The position numbers and the translations under genes are program-made. From Streptomyces sp. NTH33 (GTDB lineage Bacteria > Actinomycetota > Actinomycetes > Streptomycetales > Streptomycetaceae): 59,728 bases of DNA. How positions within the stretch are numbered: position 1 is the first letter of the stretch; the number at the start of each line of letters is the position of its first letter. The notes beneath the pieces are model-generated. The model saw only the letters and a list, made by a program, of their open reading frames with translations. It did not search any database and was not told where the DNA came from. The stretch spans positions 1 through 59,728 of the forward strand of contig NZ_POTZ01000001.1 in NCBI RefSeq assembly GCF_003236365.1, given 5' to 3'. Positions 17,978 to 26,940 of this stretch are shown one piece after another.

Positions 17978-19315
17978 TCAGCGCGTCGCTCCCGTGACGA
18001 CCCAGCGGCCCGAGCGGGAACGCAGCCACAGGGTCAGCATGCGCACGGTCATCATCAGCGTCATGGCCGCCCAGAGCGTGGTGAGTCCGCCCCCGAGGGT
18101 GGGAACGAGCAGCGCCACCGGAGTGAAGACAGCCAAGGTGACCAGCATGGCACCGGCGAGATACGGCCCGTCTCCAGCGCCCATCAGCACACCGTCCAGG
18201 ACGAAGACGATGCCGCAGACCGGCTGGGAGAGCGCCACCACGAGCAGTGCGGGCAGCGCGGTGTCCTTGACGACGACGTCGCTGGTGAAGAGGGACAGAA
18301 AGAGCGGGCGGCTCAGGATCACGAGGAGCCCGAGGCAGAACCCGACGGCTACGCCCCACTGCACCATGCGCCGGCAGGCTTCCCTGGCGCCTGCGGCGTC
18401 CCCGGCGCCCAGACAGCGGCCGATGATGGCCTGTCCGGCGATCGCGATGGCGTCGAGGGCGAACGCGAGCAGACTCCACAAGGACAGGATGATCTGGTGA
18501 GCGGCGATGTCCGCGTCACCGAGGCGGGCCGCCACCGCCGTGGCGATCATCAGGATCGCGCGCAGGGAAAGCGTACGGACGAGCAGGGGGACACCGGCCT
18601 GCGCGGACGCCCTGATGCCGGCCGCGTCGGGACGGAGAGAGGCGTTGTGCCTGCGTGCTCCGCGGACGACCACGGCAAGGTAGACGGCCGCCATGCCGCA
18701 CTGGGCGATGACAGTGCCCCAGGCCGAGCCCGCGATGCCGAGTCCGGCACCGTAGACGAGACCGGCGTTCAGGGCCGCGTTGGCGACGAAACCCGCGACG
18801 GCGACATACAGCGGGGTCCGGGTGTCCTGCAGCCCGCGCAGGACTCCGGTGGCGGCCAGAACGACGAGCATGGCCGGAATGCCCAGCGAGGAGATACGCA
18901 GGTAGGTGGTCGCGTACGGAGCCGCGGTCTGCGAGGCACCGAAGAGGTCCACCAGAGCGGGGGCGGTGGGCAGCACGACCGCGATCACGGCAGCGCCGAG
19001 CAGCAGCGCCAGCCAGATGCCGTCCATGCCCTGGCGGATGGCTGCCTGGAGATCGCCCGCGCCGACGCGGCGGGCGACGGCCGCCGTGGTGGCGTAGGCA
19101 AGAAAGACGAAGACGCTGACGGCAGTCATCAGGAGGGCCGAGGCGACGCCGAGCCCGGCGAGCTGTGCCGTGCCGAGATGGCCGACGATCGCGCTGTCGG
19201 CCATCACGAAGAGCGGCTCGGCGACGAGTGCGCCGAAGGCCGGAACGGCCAGCGCGACGATCTCTCGGTCATGCCGGCGCCGGGTGACCGTGCGGCGTGC
19301 GGGGGCCTGTGTCAT
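17978..19315 (-). CDS. MATE family multidrug/metabolite exporter
   Basis: This protein of about 445 residues has the 12-helix MATE pattern in two related halves. Examples are EIVALAVPAFGALVAEPLFVMADSAIVGHLG in helix 1-2 of the N-half and ILMIATAVAARLGDADIAAHQIILSLWSLLAFALDAIAIAGQAIIGRCLG at the start of the C-half. MATE proteins export cationic drugs or metabolites using Na+ or H+ gradients; the substrate here is unknown. ATG at 19315 (MTQAPARR) is chosen, with upstream in-frame codons possible. The upstream 400 bp are shared with dnaB and carry DnaA boxes. Confidence 0.88.
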   Translation of the reverse strand: MTQAPARRTVTRRRHDREIVALAVPAFGALVAEPLFVMADSAIVGHLGTAQLAGLGVASALLMTAVSVFVFLAYATTAAVARRVGAGDLQAAIRQGMDGIWLALLLGAAVIAVVLPTAPALVDLFGASQTAAPYATTYLRISSLGIPAMLVVLAATGVLRGLQDTRTPLYVAVAGFVANAALNAGLVYGAGLGIAGSAWGTVIAQCGMAAVYLAVVVRGARRHNASLRPDAAGIRASAQAGVPLLVRTLSLRAILMIATAVAARLGDADIAAHQIILSLWSLLAFALDAIAIAGQAIIGRCLGAGDAAGAREACRRMVQWGVAVGFCLGLLVILSRPLFLSLFTSDVVVKDTALPALLVVALSQPVCGIVFVLDGVLMGAGDGPYLAGAMLVTLAVFTPVALLVPTLGGGLTTLWAAMTLMMTVRMLTLWLRSRSGRWVVTGATR

Positions 19316-19503
19316 GAGCACCAATCTAATCGTCCACAGGTAAGAGACGCAAAGGTGCGTCACTCCTTACTTTCGTTCTCGTGGCATTCGCTTGTGCGTA
19401 CCGCCTCGAGCGATCTTGGTCCGACTGGGAAAGTTTTTCTCCTGCACAGCCGGTGGATGGGAAAACAGCAGGTCAGAGCTGTCCCGCAGAAGGTGTCGAG
19501 GGC

Positions 19504-19592
19504 TTGTTCACAGCGCTGTCCACCGGGTCGTGCACAGGTTTGGCGGAGTTCTCCACAACATCCGGCCGCTTGTCCACATGGCCTGTGGATAA
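19504..19592. promoter_or_regulatory. DnaA-box cluster upstream of dnaB
   Basis: Within 89 bp there is a perfect TTGTCCACA at 19570-19578 and a perfect TTATCCACA on the minus strand at 19584-19592. Near matches are TTGTTCACA at 19504-19512, CTGTCCACC at 19516-19524 and TTCTCCACA at 19549-19557. The cluster sits in the 19316-19775 intergenic region between the divergent MATE and dnaB genes, an AT-richer stretch than its surroundings. DnaA could regulate dnaB here or be titrated. Confidence 0.82.
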
Positions 19593-19775
19593 CCAGATTG
19601 GCTGACGCCTCCCGGGGCCCTACCGTGGTGCGGCGCCCACTCTGTTCGCCGGCCTTCCGAACCGTCATAAACCTGACACGCCTGAAGCGGAGACGGGCCT
19701 CTCATTTGTCAGTGCCGTCCCTTAGAAAAGAGGGGCACGGCGAGGTCCGCTCGGCGGACGGGAGGAGGTCGCTCG

Positions 19776-21251
19776 GTGAGCATTTCCGAGCCCTTGGACG
19801 ACCCGTGGGCCGACAGAGGGCCCAGTGATCGTCTGCCCACCTCCCGCCGCTTCGACTCGGGGCCTGGCCGCGACGAGCAGCACGACCGGGGCCAGGACCG
19901 GGGCGCGTGGGACGACGGGGGCTCCTCCTTCGAGCGACTCCCCCCCCAGGACCTGGACGCCGAGCAGTCGGTCCTCGGCGGAATGCTCCTGTCCAAGGAC
20001 GCCATCGCCGATGTCGTGGAGATCCTCAAGGGCCACGACTTCTACAAACCGGCGCACGAGACGATCTACCAGGCGATCCTCGACGTCTACGCCAAGGGTG
20101 AGCCCGCCGACCCCATCACCATCGCCGCCGAGCTCACCAGGCGCGGCGAGATCAACAGGGTGGGCGGCGCCTCCTACCTCCACTCGCTCGTGCAGACCGT
20201 GCCGACGGCGGCGAACGCCGCGTACTACGCGGAGATCGTCCACGAGCGTGCGATCCTGCGTCGTCTCGTCGAGGCCGGTACGCGCATCACGCAGATGGGA
20301 TACGCGGCCGACGACGACGTCGACGAGATCGTCAACCGTGCTCAGGCCGAGGTCTACGCGGTCACCGAGCAGCGCACCAGCGAGGACTACCTGCCGCTGG
20401 GCGACATCATGGAAGGCGCGCTCGACGAGATCGAGGCGATCGGCTCGCGCAGCGGCGAGATGACCGGTGTGCCCACCGGATTCACCGACTTCGACTCGCT
20501 GACGAACGGCCTGCACCCGGGCCAGATGGTCGTCATCGCAGCGCGCCCCGCGATGGGCAAGTCGACGCTCGCGCTGGACTTCGCGCGAACGGCGTCGATC
20601 AAGCACAACCTGCCCAGTGTCATCTTCTCGCTGGAGATGGGGCGCAACGAGATCGCGATGCGTCTGCTGTCCGCCGAGGCCCGCGTCGCCCTGCACCACA
20701 TGCGCTCGGGCACGATGACCGACGAGGACTGGACGCGGCTGGCCCGCCGGATGCCGGACGTCTCGGCCGCTCCGCTCTACATCGACGACTCTCCGAACCT
20801 GTCGATGATGGAGATCCGCGCCAAGTGCCGGCGACTGAAGCAGCGCAACGACCTCAAGCTGGTCGTCATCGACTACCTGCAGCTGATGCAGTCCGGTGGC
20901 TCCAGGCGTGCCGAGAGCCGGCAGCAGGAGGTCTCGGACATGTCCCGCAATCTCAAGCTGCTGGCCAAGGAGCTGGAGATCCCGGTCATCGCGCTCTCCC
21001 AGCTCAACCGTGGCCCCGAGCAGCGCACCGACAAGAAGCCGATGGTCTCCGACCTGCGCGAGTCGGGCTCCATCGAGCAGGACGCCGACATGGTCATCCT
21101 GCTGCACCGCGAGGACGCCTACGAGAAGGAGTCGCCGCGCGCCGGGGAGGCCGACCTGATCGTCGCCAAGCACCGCAACGGCCCGACCGCGACGATCACG
21201 GTCGCCTTCCAGGGCCACTACTCGCGGTTCGTGGACATGGCACAGACCTGA
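19776..21251 (+). CDS. dnaB: Replicative DNA helicase DnaB
   Basis: This 491-residue hexameric helicase unwinds DNA at the replication fork. An acidic, disordered N-terminal extension (about 55 residues) precedes the primase-interaction domain (PPQDLDAEQSVLGGMLLSKDAI). The RecA-like domain has the Walker A motif ARPAMGKST near residue 255, the Walker B region KLVVIDYLQLM and the arginine-finger region with KHRNGPTATI near the end. No intein interrupts the gene, unlike in several other actinobacteria. The GTG start at 19776 is supported by GGAGGAGG 7 nt upstream. The upstream DnaA boxes suggest coupling of its expression to initiation. Confidence 0.96.
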   Translation: MSISEPLDDPWADRGPSDRLPTSRRFDSGPGRDEQHDRGQDRGAWDDGGSSFERLPPQDLDAEQSVLGGMLLSKDAIADVVEILKGHDFYKPAHETIYQAILDVYAKGEPADPITIAAELTRRGEINRVGGASYLHSLVQTVPTAANAAYYAEIVHERAILRRLVEAGTRITQMGYAADDDVDEIVNRAQAEVYAVTEQRTSEDYLPLGDIMEGALDEIEAIGSRSGEMTGVPTGFTDFDSLTNGLHPGQMVVIAARPAMGKSTLALDFARTASIKHNLPSVIFSLEMGRNEIAMRLLSAEARVALHHMRSGTMTDEDWTRLARRMPDVSAAPLYIDDSPNLSMMEIRAKCRRLKQRNDLKLVVIDYLQLMQSGGSRRAESRQQEVSDMSRNLKLLAKELEIPVIALSQLNRGPEQRTDKKPMVSDLRESGSIEQDADMVILLHREDAYEKESPRAGEADLIVAKHRNGPTATITVAFQGHYSRFVDMAQT

Positions 21252-21582
21252 GCGGCGTCTGGCTAGGTTCTCAAATGATCTACCAAATGAGCAGGCCTCA
21301 GGTTAAAAGGTTGACGAATGGGAGCCATTTGAGCCAGGCCAGTGTTAAATCGACGCTGGCGCCCCGGATGCATGAGTAGTGGTGATTCGGTGCCCGGGTG
21401 GCCCGGGCCTCGTGGAGGGTCTCAGATTTCGTGGCCAAATCTCACGAGCGATGGCCAAGCGATGGCATATCTGACACGAATCTGAGACTGGCAGGTCAAG
21501 CCGCCCAGACGATCCCGGCTGAGGAAATGCCACGACGGTGAGAGGAAACACCCATCCAAGCCGTGAGACAGCGGGCAGCTGC
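21252..21582. other. Repeat-bearing, AT-richer intergenic region after dnaB
   Basis: This stretch lacks a supported gene and has less GC than its surroundings. It holds an imperfect inverted repeat with arms CTCAAATG (21270-21277) and CATTTGAG (21326-21333). A second pair has arms TCTCAGATTTCGTG (21420-21433) and CACGAATCTGAGA (21475-21487). It also contains AGGAAATGCCACG (21522-21534) and GCCGTGAGACAGC (21560-21572), both of which recur on the other side of the adjacent reductase gene. The pattern looks like the edge of a past insertion. Confidence 0.6.
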
Positions 21583-22149
21583 TCAGCGCCTCGTCTCGTA
21601 CCTGGTCAGGACCACGCCGCCGGGAAACGTCCGCGTCTCCACCAGGTTCAGGTTCACCCAGCTGTCCAGCGCGGTGAAGAACGGCGTGCCGCCGCCCACC
21701 AGGACCGGATGGGCGACGATCGCGTACTCGTCGATCAGCCCGGCGCGCATGGCCGCCCCGGCGAGCGTTGCGCCGCCGATGTTCATTGGGCCGCCGTCCT
21801 CGGCCTTGAGCCGGGTGATCTCGGCGATCGCGTCGCCGGTGACCAGGCGGGTGTTCCAGTCGACCTTGTCGATCGTCGAGGAGAACACCACCTTCGGCGT
21901 GTCCCGCCAGTTCCGCGCGAACTCGATCTCCGCCGGGGTGGCGCCCGGCTGCTGGTCGCCGGTCGGCCAGTAGGAGCTCATCGTCTCCCACAGCTTGCGC
22001 CCGTACAGCGACAGGCCACTCGCCTGCTCGTGGTCGAGCCACCACTGGAACAGCTCGTCGCTCGGCGGTCCGCTCCAGCCGATGTCGTCGCCGGCCGCGG
22101 CGATGTAGCCGTCCAGGGTCAGGTTCATGCCGTAGATCAGTTTCCGCAT
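21583..22149 (-). CDS. Dihydrofolate reductase/RibD C-terminal family protein
   Basis: This 188-residue protein has the RibD-C/DHFR-like fold. It begins KLIYGMNLTLDGYIAA, continues with SLYGRKLWETM and ends with GGPMNIGGATLAGAAMRAGLIDEYAIVAHPVLVGGG, the NADPH-binding strand-loop and dimer segment of the family. Members reduce small heterocyclic substrates, but many actinobacterial copies have no assigned substrate. ATG 22149 has GGAAGG about 7 nt upstream. Matching 13-bp direct repeats on both sides (21522/22306 and 21560/22346) suggest the gene entered this locus as a small cassette. Confidence 0.88.
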   Translation of the reverse strand: MRKLIYGMNLTLDGYIAAAGDDIGWSGPPSDELFQWWLDHEQASGLSLYGRKLWETMSSYWPTGDQQPGATPAEIEFARNWRDTPKVVFSSTIDKVDWNTRLVTGDAIAEITRLKAEDGGPMNIGGATLAGAAMRAGLIDEYAIVAHPVLVGGGTPFFTALDSWVNLNLVETRTFPGGVVLTRYETRR

Positions 22150-22305
22150 GGCTCAGCCTTCCGTCCGTGGGTGTCCGGCGTATAGACCAGCGCGGCGCGG
22201 GAAACTCATCGGTGCGCGATCTGGGCTCGCCGGTGGTCCTCGTGCTCGGGGCTCAGCGTGGTGTACTCGGCCGACTCGGGCAAGCCGCCTGATCTCGACC
22301 TCGCC

Positions 22306-22358
22306 AGGAAATGCCACGGATTTGAGACTGATCATGGGTGACAAGGCCGTGAGACAGC
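22306..22358. repeat. Right-hand copy of repeats flanking the reductase gene
   Basis: AGGAAATGCCACG at 22306-22318 and GCCGTGAGACAGC at 22346-22358 duplicate the two 13-mers at 21522 and 21560 in the same order, with 27 instead of 25 bp between them. The segment CACGGATTTGAGACTGA at 22316-22332 also matches CACGAATCTGAGACTGG at 21475-21491 at 14 of 17 positions. The rest of the 22150-22493 intergenic region shows nothing else I can name. Confidence 0.7.
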
Positions 22359-22493
22359 CAAGAACGCCCAGGTCACGCAAGATCGACATGTCACGAGCGG
22401 CGATACCCTACAGTCCCGCGGTCCGCCGCGGCTGTCGCCGTGTCCGCCGGAAAAGCGCTCGACGTGCGCGGGCGCACCGGATGGAGTGAGGGC

Positions 22494-23879
22494 ATGACGA
22501 TTTCTCAGGATGGATTGCTTCCCGGTACGCGCCGGGCGCTGTCGCACCGGATCGCCGTGGCACAGACCGAGGGGCGGGCGCCGTCGCTCGTCGCCGCGGT
22601 CGTGCGCGAGGGGCGGACCGTCTGGCATGGCGCGCGGACATCGGTGGAGGGCCACGGACCGGACGAGAACACGCAGTACAGGATCGGCTCGATCACCAAG
22701 ACCTTCACCGCCGTGCTCGTCCTGCGGCTGCGCGACGAGGGTGTCCTGAGCCTGACGGACCCGCTGGAGAGGCATCTGCCGGGCACCGGCGTGGGGGAGG
22801 CCACGATCGCCGACCTGCTGGCGCACACGGGCGGGCTGGCCGCCGAGTCGCCCGCGCCGTGGTGGGAGAGATCGCCCGGAGCTCTGCGCCCCGAACTCGC
22901 CGACGTACTGGGCGAGGAGCCGCTGCGGCATCCGGTCGGCCGTCGGTTCCACTACTCGAATCCCGGCTACACCCTGCTGGGCGCGCTCGTCGAGGAAGTG
23001 CGCGGTGCCGGCTGGGAGGAGGTCCTTCGGAGTGAAGTGCTCGAACCCCTGGGACTGAACCGCACGGGCGCTCACCCCGAGGCGCCGTACGCGGGCGGCT
23101 GGGCGGTACATCCCTGGGCCGATGTGATGCTGCCGGAGCCCGCCGAGGACCTCGGCCGGATGGCTCCGGCTGGGCAACTGTGGTCCACCACACGGGATTT
23201 GGCTCGCTTCGCCGCCTTCCTCGCCAAGGGGGACGATCGAATTCTGAGTGCCGATTCGCTTCGGGAGATGCGGACTCCGGCGGCTCCCTCCCAAGCGGCG
23301 GATGTGGTCTCCGGGTACGCGTACGGCCTGGGGCTCGAACTGCGGCGGTGGGGCGACCGGCTCCTCGTGGGGCACAGCGGGTCGCTCCCGGGCTTCCTGG
23401 CCTCGCTCACCATCGATGCGGAGGAAGACGTGGCCGCGGTCGTGCTGGCCAACTGCACGTCCGGCCCGCTGCCCGTCACGGTGGGCGCCGACCTCGTGCG
23501 TATCGTCGCCGACGCGGAGCCGCGGATTCCCGAGCCCTGGCGGCCGTTGCGGGAGATCGACCCGTCGGTACTGGAGCTGGCGGGGCAGTGGTACTGGGGG
23601 ACGTACGGCTTCGGCCTGCGGCTGACCGCTGACGGGCTCCTCTCGCTGGAGCCGCTGTCCGGCAGCGGCCGGCGTGCACGGTTCCGGGCGAACGGTGACG
23701 GCACCTGGACGGGGCTGGAGGGCTACTACGCCGGTGAGGTGCTGCGGGCGGTACGGCGGCCGGACGGGTCGGTGGACCACCTGGATCTCGGGTCGTTCGT
23801 GTTCACGCGCCAGCCGTACGACACGAAGGCTTCCGTGCCCGGTGGCGTGGACCCGGAGGGGTGGCGAGGCATCGGTTAG
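22494..23879 (+). CDS. Serine hydrolase of the class C beta-lactamase/DD-peptidase fold
   Basis: This 461-residue protein has the three motifs of the family: nucleophile S66 in SITK (66-69), Y154 in YSN, and HSG at 294-296. The length and the extra beta-rich C-terminal domain (about 360-450, LAGQWYWGTYGFGLRLTADG) match the penicillin-binding-protein-like hydrolases that act as esterases or D-aminopeptidases rather than as secreted beta-lactamases. There is no signal peptide, so it is probably cytoplasmic. ATG 22494 has GGAGTGAGGG in front. The substrate is unknown. Confidence 0.88.
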   Translation: MTISQDGLLPGTRRALSHRIAVAQTEGRAPSLVAAVVREGRTVWHGARTSVEGHGPDENTQYRIGSITKTFTAVLVLRLRDEGVLSLTDPLERHLPGTGVGEATIADLLAHTGGLAAESPAPWWERSPGALRPELADVLGEEPLRHPVGRRFHYSNPGYTLLGALVEEVRGAGWEEVLRSEVLEPLGLNRTGAHPEAPYAGGWAVHPWADVMLPEPAEDLGRMAPAGQLWSTTRDLARFAAFLAKGDDRILSADSLREMRTPAAPSQAADVVSGYAYGLGLELRRWGDRLLVGHSGSLPGFLASLTIDAEEDVAAVVLANCTSGPLPVTVGADLVRIVADAEPRIPEPWRPLREIDPSVLELAGQWYWGTYGFGLRLTADGLLSLEPLSGSGRRARFRANGDGTWTGLEGYYAGEVLRAVRRPDGSVDHLDLGSFVFTRQPYDTKASVPGGVDPEGWRGIG

Positions 23880-23881
23880 GG

Positions 23882-23908
23882 CCCGTCCGGCATGATCCGC
23901 CGGACGGG
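23882..23908. terminator. Hairpin between convergent genes
   Basis: Arms CCCGTCCGGC and GCCGGACGGG form a 10-bp stem with a 7-nt loop, directly after the serine hydrolase stop codon and before the end of the minus-strand acetyltransferase. Confidence 0.8.
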
Positions 23909-23924
23909 TTCCAGGGGCCGGGGG

Positions 23925-24377
23925 TCAAAGTCGCAGTTTGAAGCCCAGGTGCGAGGCTTCGAAGCCCAGCCGTTCGTAGAAGCGGTGGGCGTCGGCGCGG
24001 GTTCGGTCCGACGTCAGCTGCACCAACTGGCAGCCCTGGCGTCGTGATGCGTCGATGGCCCACTCGATGAGCTGCGTGCCCAGGCCGCTGCCGCGCTCGT
24101 CGGAGTGGACGCGGACGCCTTCGATGATCGACCGGGTGGAGCCGCGCCGGGACAGGCCGGGAATGATCGAGAGCTGGAGCGTGCCGACGACGCGGCCCTC
24201 GCTCACCGCGACCATCAGGTGCTGGTGGGGGTCGGCGCTCAGCCGCTCCAGCGCGGTCAGATAGGGCGCGAGGTCGTCCGGGGACTCGCGCTGCGCGCCC
24301 AGCGGGTCGTCGGCGAGCATGCCGACGATGGCGGGCACGTCCCCGGCGACGGCCGGCCGTATCTCAAGATCTGTCAT
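23925..24377 (-). CDS. GNAT family N-acetyltransferase
   Basis: This 150-residue protein is a single GNAT domain. Acetyl-CoA binding motif A is visible as VRVHSDERGSGLGTQLIEWAID, followed by motif B as DRTRADAHRFYERLGFEASHLGFKL. The N-terminal strand is LEIRPAVAGDVPAIVGML. The acceptor is unknown. ATG 24377 (MTDLEIRP) is preferred; an in-frame GTG adds three residues. It is followed on the same strand by no further gene before the terminator. Confidence 0.9.
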   Translation of the reverse strand: MTDLEIRPAVAGDVPAIVGMLADDPLGAQRESPDDLAPYLTALERLSADPHQHLMVAVSEGRVVGTLQLSIIPGLSRRGSTRSIIEGVRVHSDERGSGLGTQLIEWAIDASRRQGCQLVQLTSDRTRADAHRFYERLGFEASHLGFKLRL

Positions 24378-24452
24378 GTACCGCACTCTACGGTGCGATC
24401 ACGGCCTGCTCCGGGGCGTGCGTGTGCGCGCCGTTCGTCCGTGGCGGCTTCC

Positions 24453-25325
24453 TCAACCCGCCGCCACGGTGAGGGGGGCGAAGCGCCGGCTCCAGTCCCC
24501 GGGGAGTTCCGCGATGCCGTAGGTCATGACGGCGTTGCGGATCACGGACACCAGTCCGCGTTCCTTCAGCCAGGCCAGCAGTTCCTCGTGGCGTACGTCG
24601 ATGTCCGTGCGCAGCGGGCGGCTGGTGTGGGCGGCGAGGGAGGTGAGCAGGGCTTTGGCCGTCTCGGTGTCCCGGGCGATCAGGGGACCCACGACATGGG
24701 TGTCCATGTTGGGCCAGGCTGCGGCGTAGCCGATGATCCGGCCGTGGGCCTCGGCGACCCGTAGCTGGTCGGCGAACGCGGGAAGCCGGGTGATGAGGGG
24801 GGTGCGATCGGTGCCGAAGACCTCCTCGTCGAGCCGGAGGATGCCGGTGAGATCCCCGGCGGTGGCCGCTCGCGTGGCGATACGAGGGGGCTGCTCGTCC
24901 GGTGCCGGCGTGAAGCGTCCGAGTACCATCTCCGCCCACCCGGTGACCTTGAAGCCCAGCTCCTCGTACAGCGGACGGCCGTGCGGCGTCGCGTGGAGGG
25001 TCAGGGGTGTGGTGCCCGCCGTCGAGACGACATGGCGCATCATCCGGCGTCCGATGCCCCGGCGGGCATGTCGTTCGGCGACCAGGACCATGCCGATGGC
25101 GCCCAGCTCCGGGCGGTCCTGCGGTCCGTACGTGGTGAGGACGCACGCGGCGGTGAGTCCCCCGTTCGGATCGTCGATGCCGTAGCCCGTCCCGGCTGTC
25201 AGGAGGAAGCCCCACTTGTGCTCCTCACGCTGCCATCCCCGGTTCTCGGACAGGTCGGCGCAGGCGGTGAGATCGCGAAGCGTCAGACGGCGGATGGGGG
25301 AAGGGGCAGGCGAAGGAGTCGACAC
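24453..25325 (-). CDS. Tandem-GNAT acetyltransferase
   Basis: This protein of about 290 residues contains two GNAT modules. The first has the acetyl-CoA loop VLVAERHARRGIGRRMMRHVV and the LYEELGFKVTGWAEM end. The second, more degenerate module runs from about residue 155 (ATRAATAGDLTGILRLDEEVFG) to IRNAVMTYGIAELPGDW. Only the first keeps a recognisable RxxGxG/A acetyl-CoA motif, so the second may be a substrate or dimer domain. The start is uncertain: I use GTG 25325 (VSTPSPAP); ATG 25397 would add 24 residues of non-conserved type. Substrate unknown. Confidence 0.8.
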   Translation of the reverse strand: MSTPSPAPSPIRRLTLRDLTACADLSENRGWQREEHKWGFLLTAGTGYGIDDPNGGLTAACVLTTYGPQDRPELGAIGMVLVAERHARRGIGRRMMRHVVSTAGTTPLTLHATPHGRPLYEELGFKVTGWAEMVLGRFTPAPDEQPPRIATRAATAGDLTGILRLDEEVFGTDRTPLITRLPAFADQLRVAEAHGRIIGYAAAWPNMDTHVVGPLIARDTETAKALLTSLAAHTSRPLRTDIDVRHEELLAWLKERGLVSVIRNAVMTYGIAELPGDWSRRFAPLTVAAG

Positions 25326-25437
25326 GCAGGTCAGGCTGTCCGACGGGCACCCTCGGCGTCCAGTTGTTTCCGACCGGATGGGCGTGGTTCTGGCCATGCG
25401 GTGGTCATCTGCGCGGTCCAGGGACAGGCGCGTCGGT

Positions 25438-25451
25438 GTTTCACGTGAAAC
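25438..25451. promoter_or_regulatory. parS: parS site (perfect 14-mer)
   Basis: An exact GTTTCACGTGAAAC lies between the start of the tandem-GNAT gene and the 3' end of the Nudix gene, 10 bp beyond the Nudix stop codon. Confidence 0.9.
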
Positions 25452-25461
25452 GTCCGGTTTC

Positions 25462-25944
25462 TCAGCCGAGGTCAGGTGCGTGCATGGCGCGTACGCCCTC
25501 GATGTTCCCGTCCAGATAGTGCCGCAGGGACAGCGGGACCAGATGGACGGAGGCGATGCCGACCCGGGTGAACGGCACCCGTACGATCTCGTACGCGCCG
25601 GTGGGCTCGTCCACTTCGGGGCCGTGCCGCTGGGAGGTGTCCATGGACTCCAGCCGGCAGACGAAGAAGTGCTGCACTTTCACACCGGTCGCACCGCCGC
25701 TCTCGCCGATGTGCTCCACGGTGTCCACAAAGCAGGGCACCACGTCGGTGATCTTGGCGCCGAGCTCCTCGTGGACCTCACGATGCAGAGCGTCGACGAC
25801 GGTCGTGTCCCCGGGCTCGACTCCGCCGCCGGGAGTGACCCAGTAGGGATCGACACCGGGCTTTGTGCGCTTGATCAGGATCAGGTCGTCACCGTCGAGG
25901 AGAACGGCACGGGCGGTGCGCTTGACCACGGGTCGGACGGTCAT
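25462..25944 (-). CDS. Nudix hydrolase
   Basis: This 160-residue protein has a Nudix box beginning GGGVEPGD and ending REVHEELGA. The metal-binding REVHEE core is intact. The earlier glutamate of the GX5EX7REUXEEXGU consensus is Thr instead, a modest deviation. Nudix enzymes hydrolyse nucleoside-diphosphate-linked compounds such as damaged nucleotides, ADP-ribose or coenzymes; the substrate is not evident. ATG at 25944 is the natural start. Confidence 0.88.
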   Translation of the reverse strand: MTVRPVVKRTARAVLLDGDDLILIKRTKPGVDPYWVTPGGGVEPGDTTVVDALHREVHEELGAKITDVVPCFVDTVEHIGESGGATGVKVQHFFVCRLESMDTSQRHGPEVDEPTGAYEIVRVPFTRVGIASVHLVPLSLRHYLDGNIEGVRAMHAPDLG

Positions 25945-26025
25945 GGGAGAAATGTGGCCCGGCTGGTTCCAGGTGAAACATCGCGCGACGCCGCAGCCCT
26001 CGGGGCATGGCGTTCCGCTGGTGGC

Positions 26026-26940
26026 TCAGGACCAGTCGGCGGCCGCACGCAGTAGCCACTCGTGGGCCCGCGCGATGTGCGGCATCGCCAGCGTGCCGGT
26101 CCGGACGACGAGGAAATAGGTGCGCAGCGGCGGCACCGCCGGTTCGTGGAGGGCCACGACCTCTCTCCGCTCCAGGGCCGCCGCGCACAGGTACCGGGGC
26201 AGTACCGCGAGCCCGGCGCCCGCCACCACGCAGGCGAGGACCGCACGCAGGTCGGGGACGATCACCGTGCCGGACGCCGCCGGCCGGGAGTCGAAGACCG
26301 AGGCCCAGTAGCGGGAGGCGAAGGGAAGCGACTCATGGACCTCGACCAGGGGAATGGTCTCCGGAGGGGGTACGACCTTGTGGCGCGGCTTCGGGGAGTC
26401 GGTCCGCTCGGCCCAGCGCGGGGCGGCTACCAGGACGTGTTCCTCGTCGCACAACGGAGCCGCCGTGAGCAGTCCGCCGCGCGGCCGGACCGTGCTGATG
26501 GCCAGATCATGATGTCCGGCGGACAGGCCGTCCAGGGTTTCCTCGGCGGTTCCGAACGAGGTGCGCAAGGCGAATCCCTGCTTGTTGTCGCCGGTCAGTC
26601 CGGTCAGTCCGGTCAGCGCGGGCAGTGCCCGCTCCGCGGTGAATTCCGGTGGACCGGCCAGATGCAGGGTGCGTAAGGAGGATTCGTCGTCGAGGCCGGA
26701 TTCGGTGATCTCCAGCAGGGCGTCGAGATGCGGCGCGGCCTTGTGGGCGAGTTCGTCGCCGATGGTCGTGGGCGTCACGCCACGGGCCCGGCGCAGGAAC
26801 AGGGGGCGGCCCACCTGCCGTTCCAGCGTACGGATCTGGGAGGTGACGGCCGGCTGGGAGAGGCCGAGCAGCGCTGCGGCCCGGGTGAAGGAGCCCGCCC
26901 GGTGCACAGTCACGAACGTGCGCAGCAACGCCAGATCCAT
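26026..26940 (-). CDS. LysR-type transcriptional regulator
   Basis: This 304-residue regulator has a winged helix-turn-helix at residues 1-60 (MDLALLRTFVTVHRAGSFTRAAALLGLSQPAVTSQI) followed by a LysR substrate-binding domain (about 88-300, with LHLAGPPEFTAERALPAL and PDLRAVLACVVAGAGLAVLPRYL). The start is the conserved MDLALLRTF at 26940; an upstream in-frame ATG would add 17 spurious residues. No divergent structural gene is next to it, so its target is not obvious. The AT-rich stretch around 26990-27010 (TATAAATATG) may hold its promoter or operator. Confidence 0.92.
   Translation of the reverse strand: MDLALLRTFVTVHRAGSFTRAAALLGLSQPAVTSQIRTLERQVGRPLFLRRARGVTPTTIGDELAHKAAPHLDALLEITESGLDDESSLRTLHLAGPPEFTAERALPALTGLTGLTGDNKQGFALRTSFGTAEETLDGLSAGHHDLAISTVRPRGGLLTAAPLCDEEHVLVAAPRWAERTDSPKPRHKVVPPPETIPLVEVHESLPFASRYWASVFDSRPAASGTVIVPDLRAVLACVVAGAGLAVLPRYLCAAALERREVVALHEPAVPPLRTYFLVVRTGTLAMPHIARAHEWLLRAAADWS

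Noticed and set aside
25966-25979. GTTCCAGGTGAAAC as a parS copy near the Nudix start
   Set aside because: It has two mismatches to the consensus, one in the CACGTG core, so ParB binding is unlikely.
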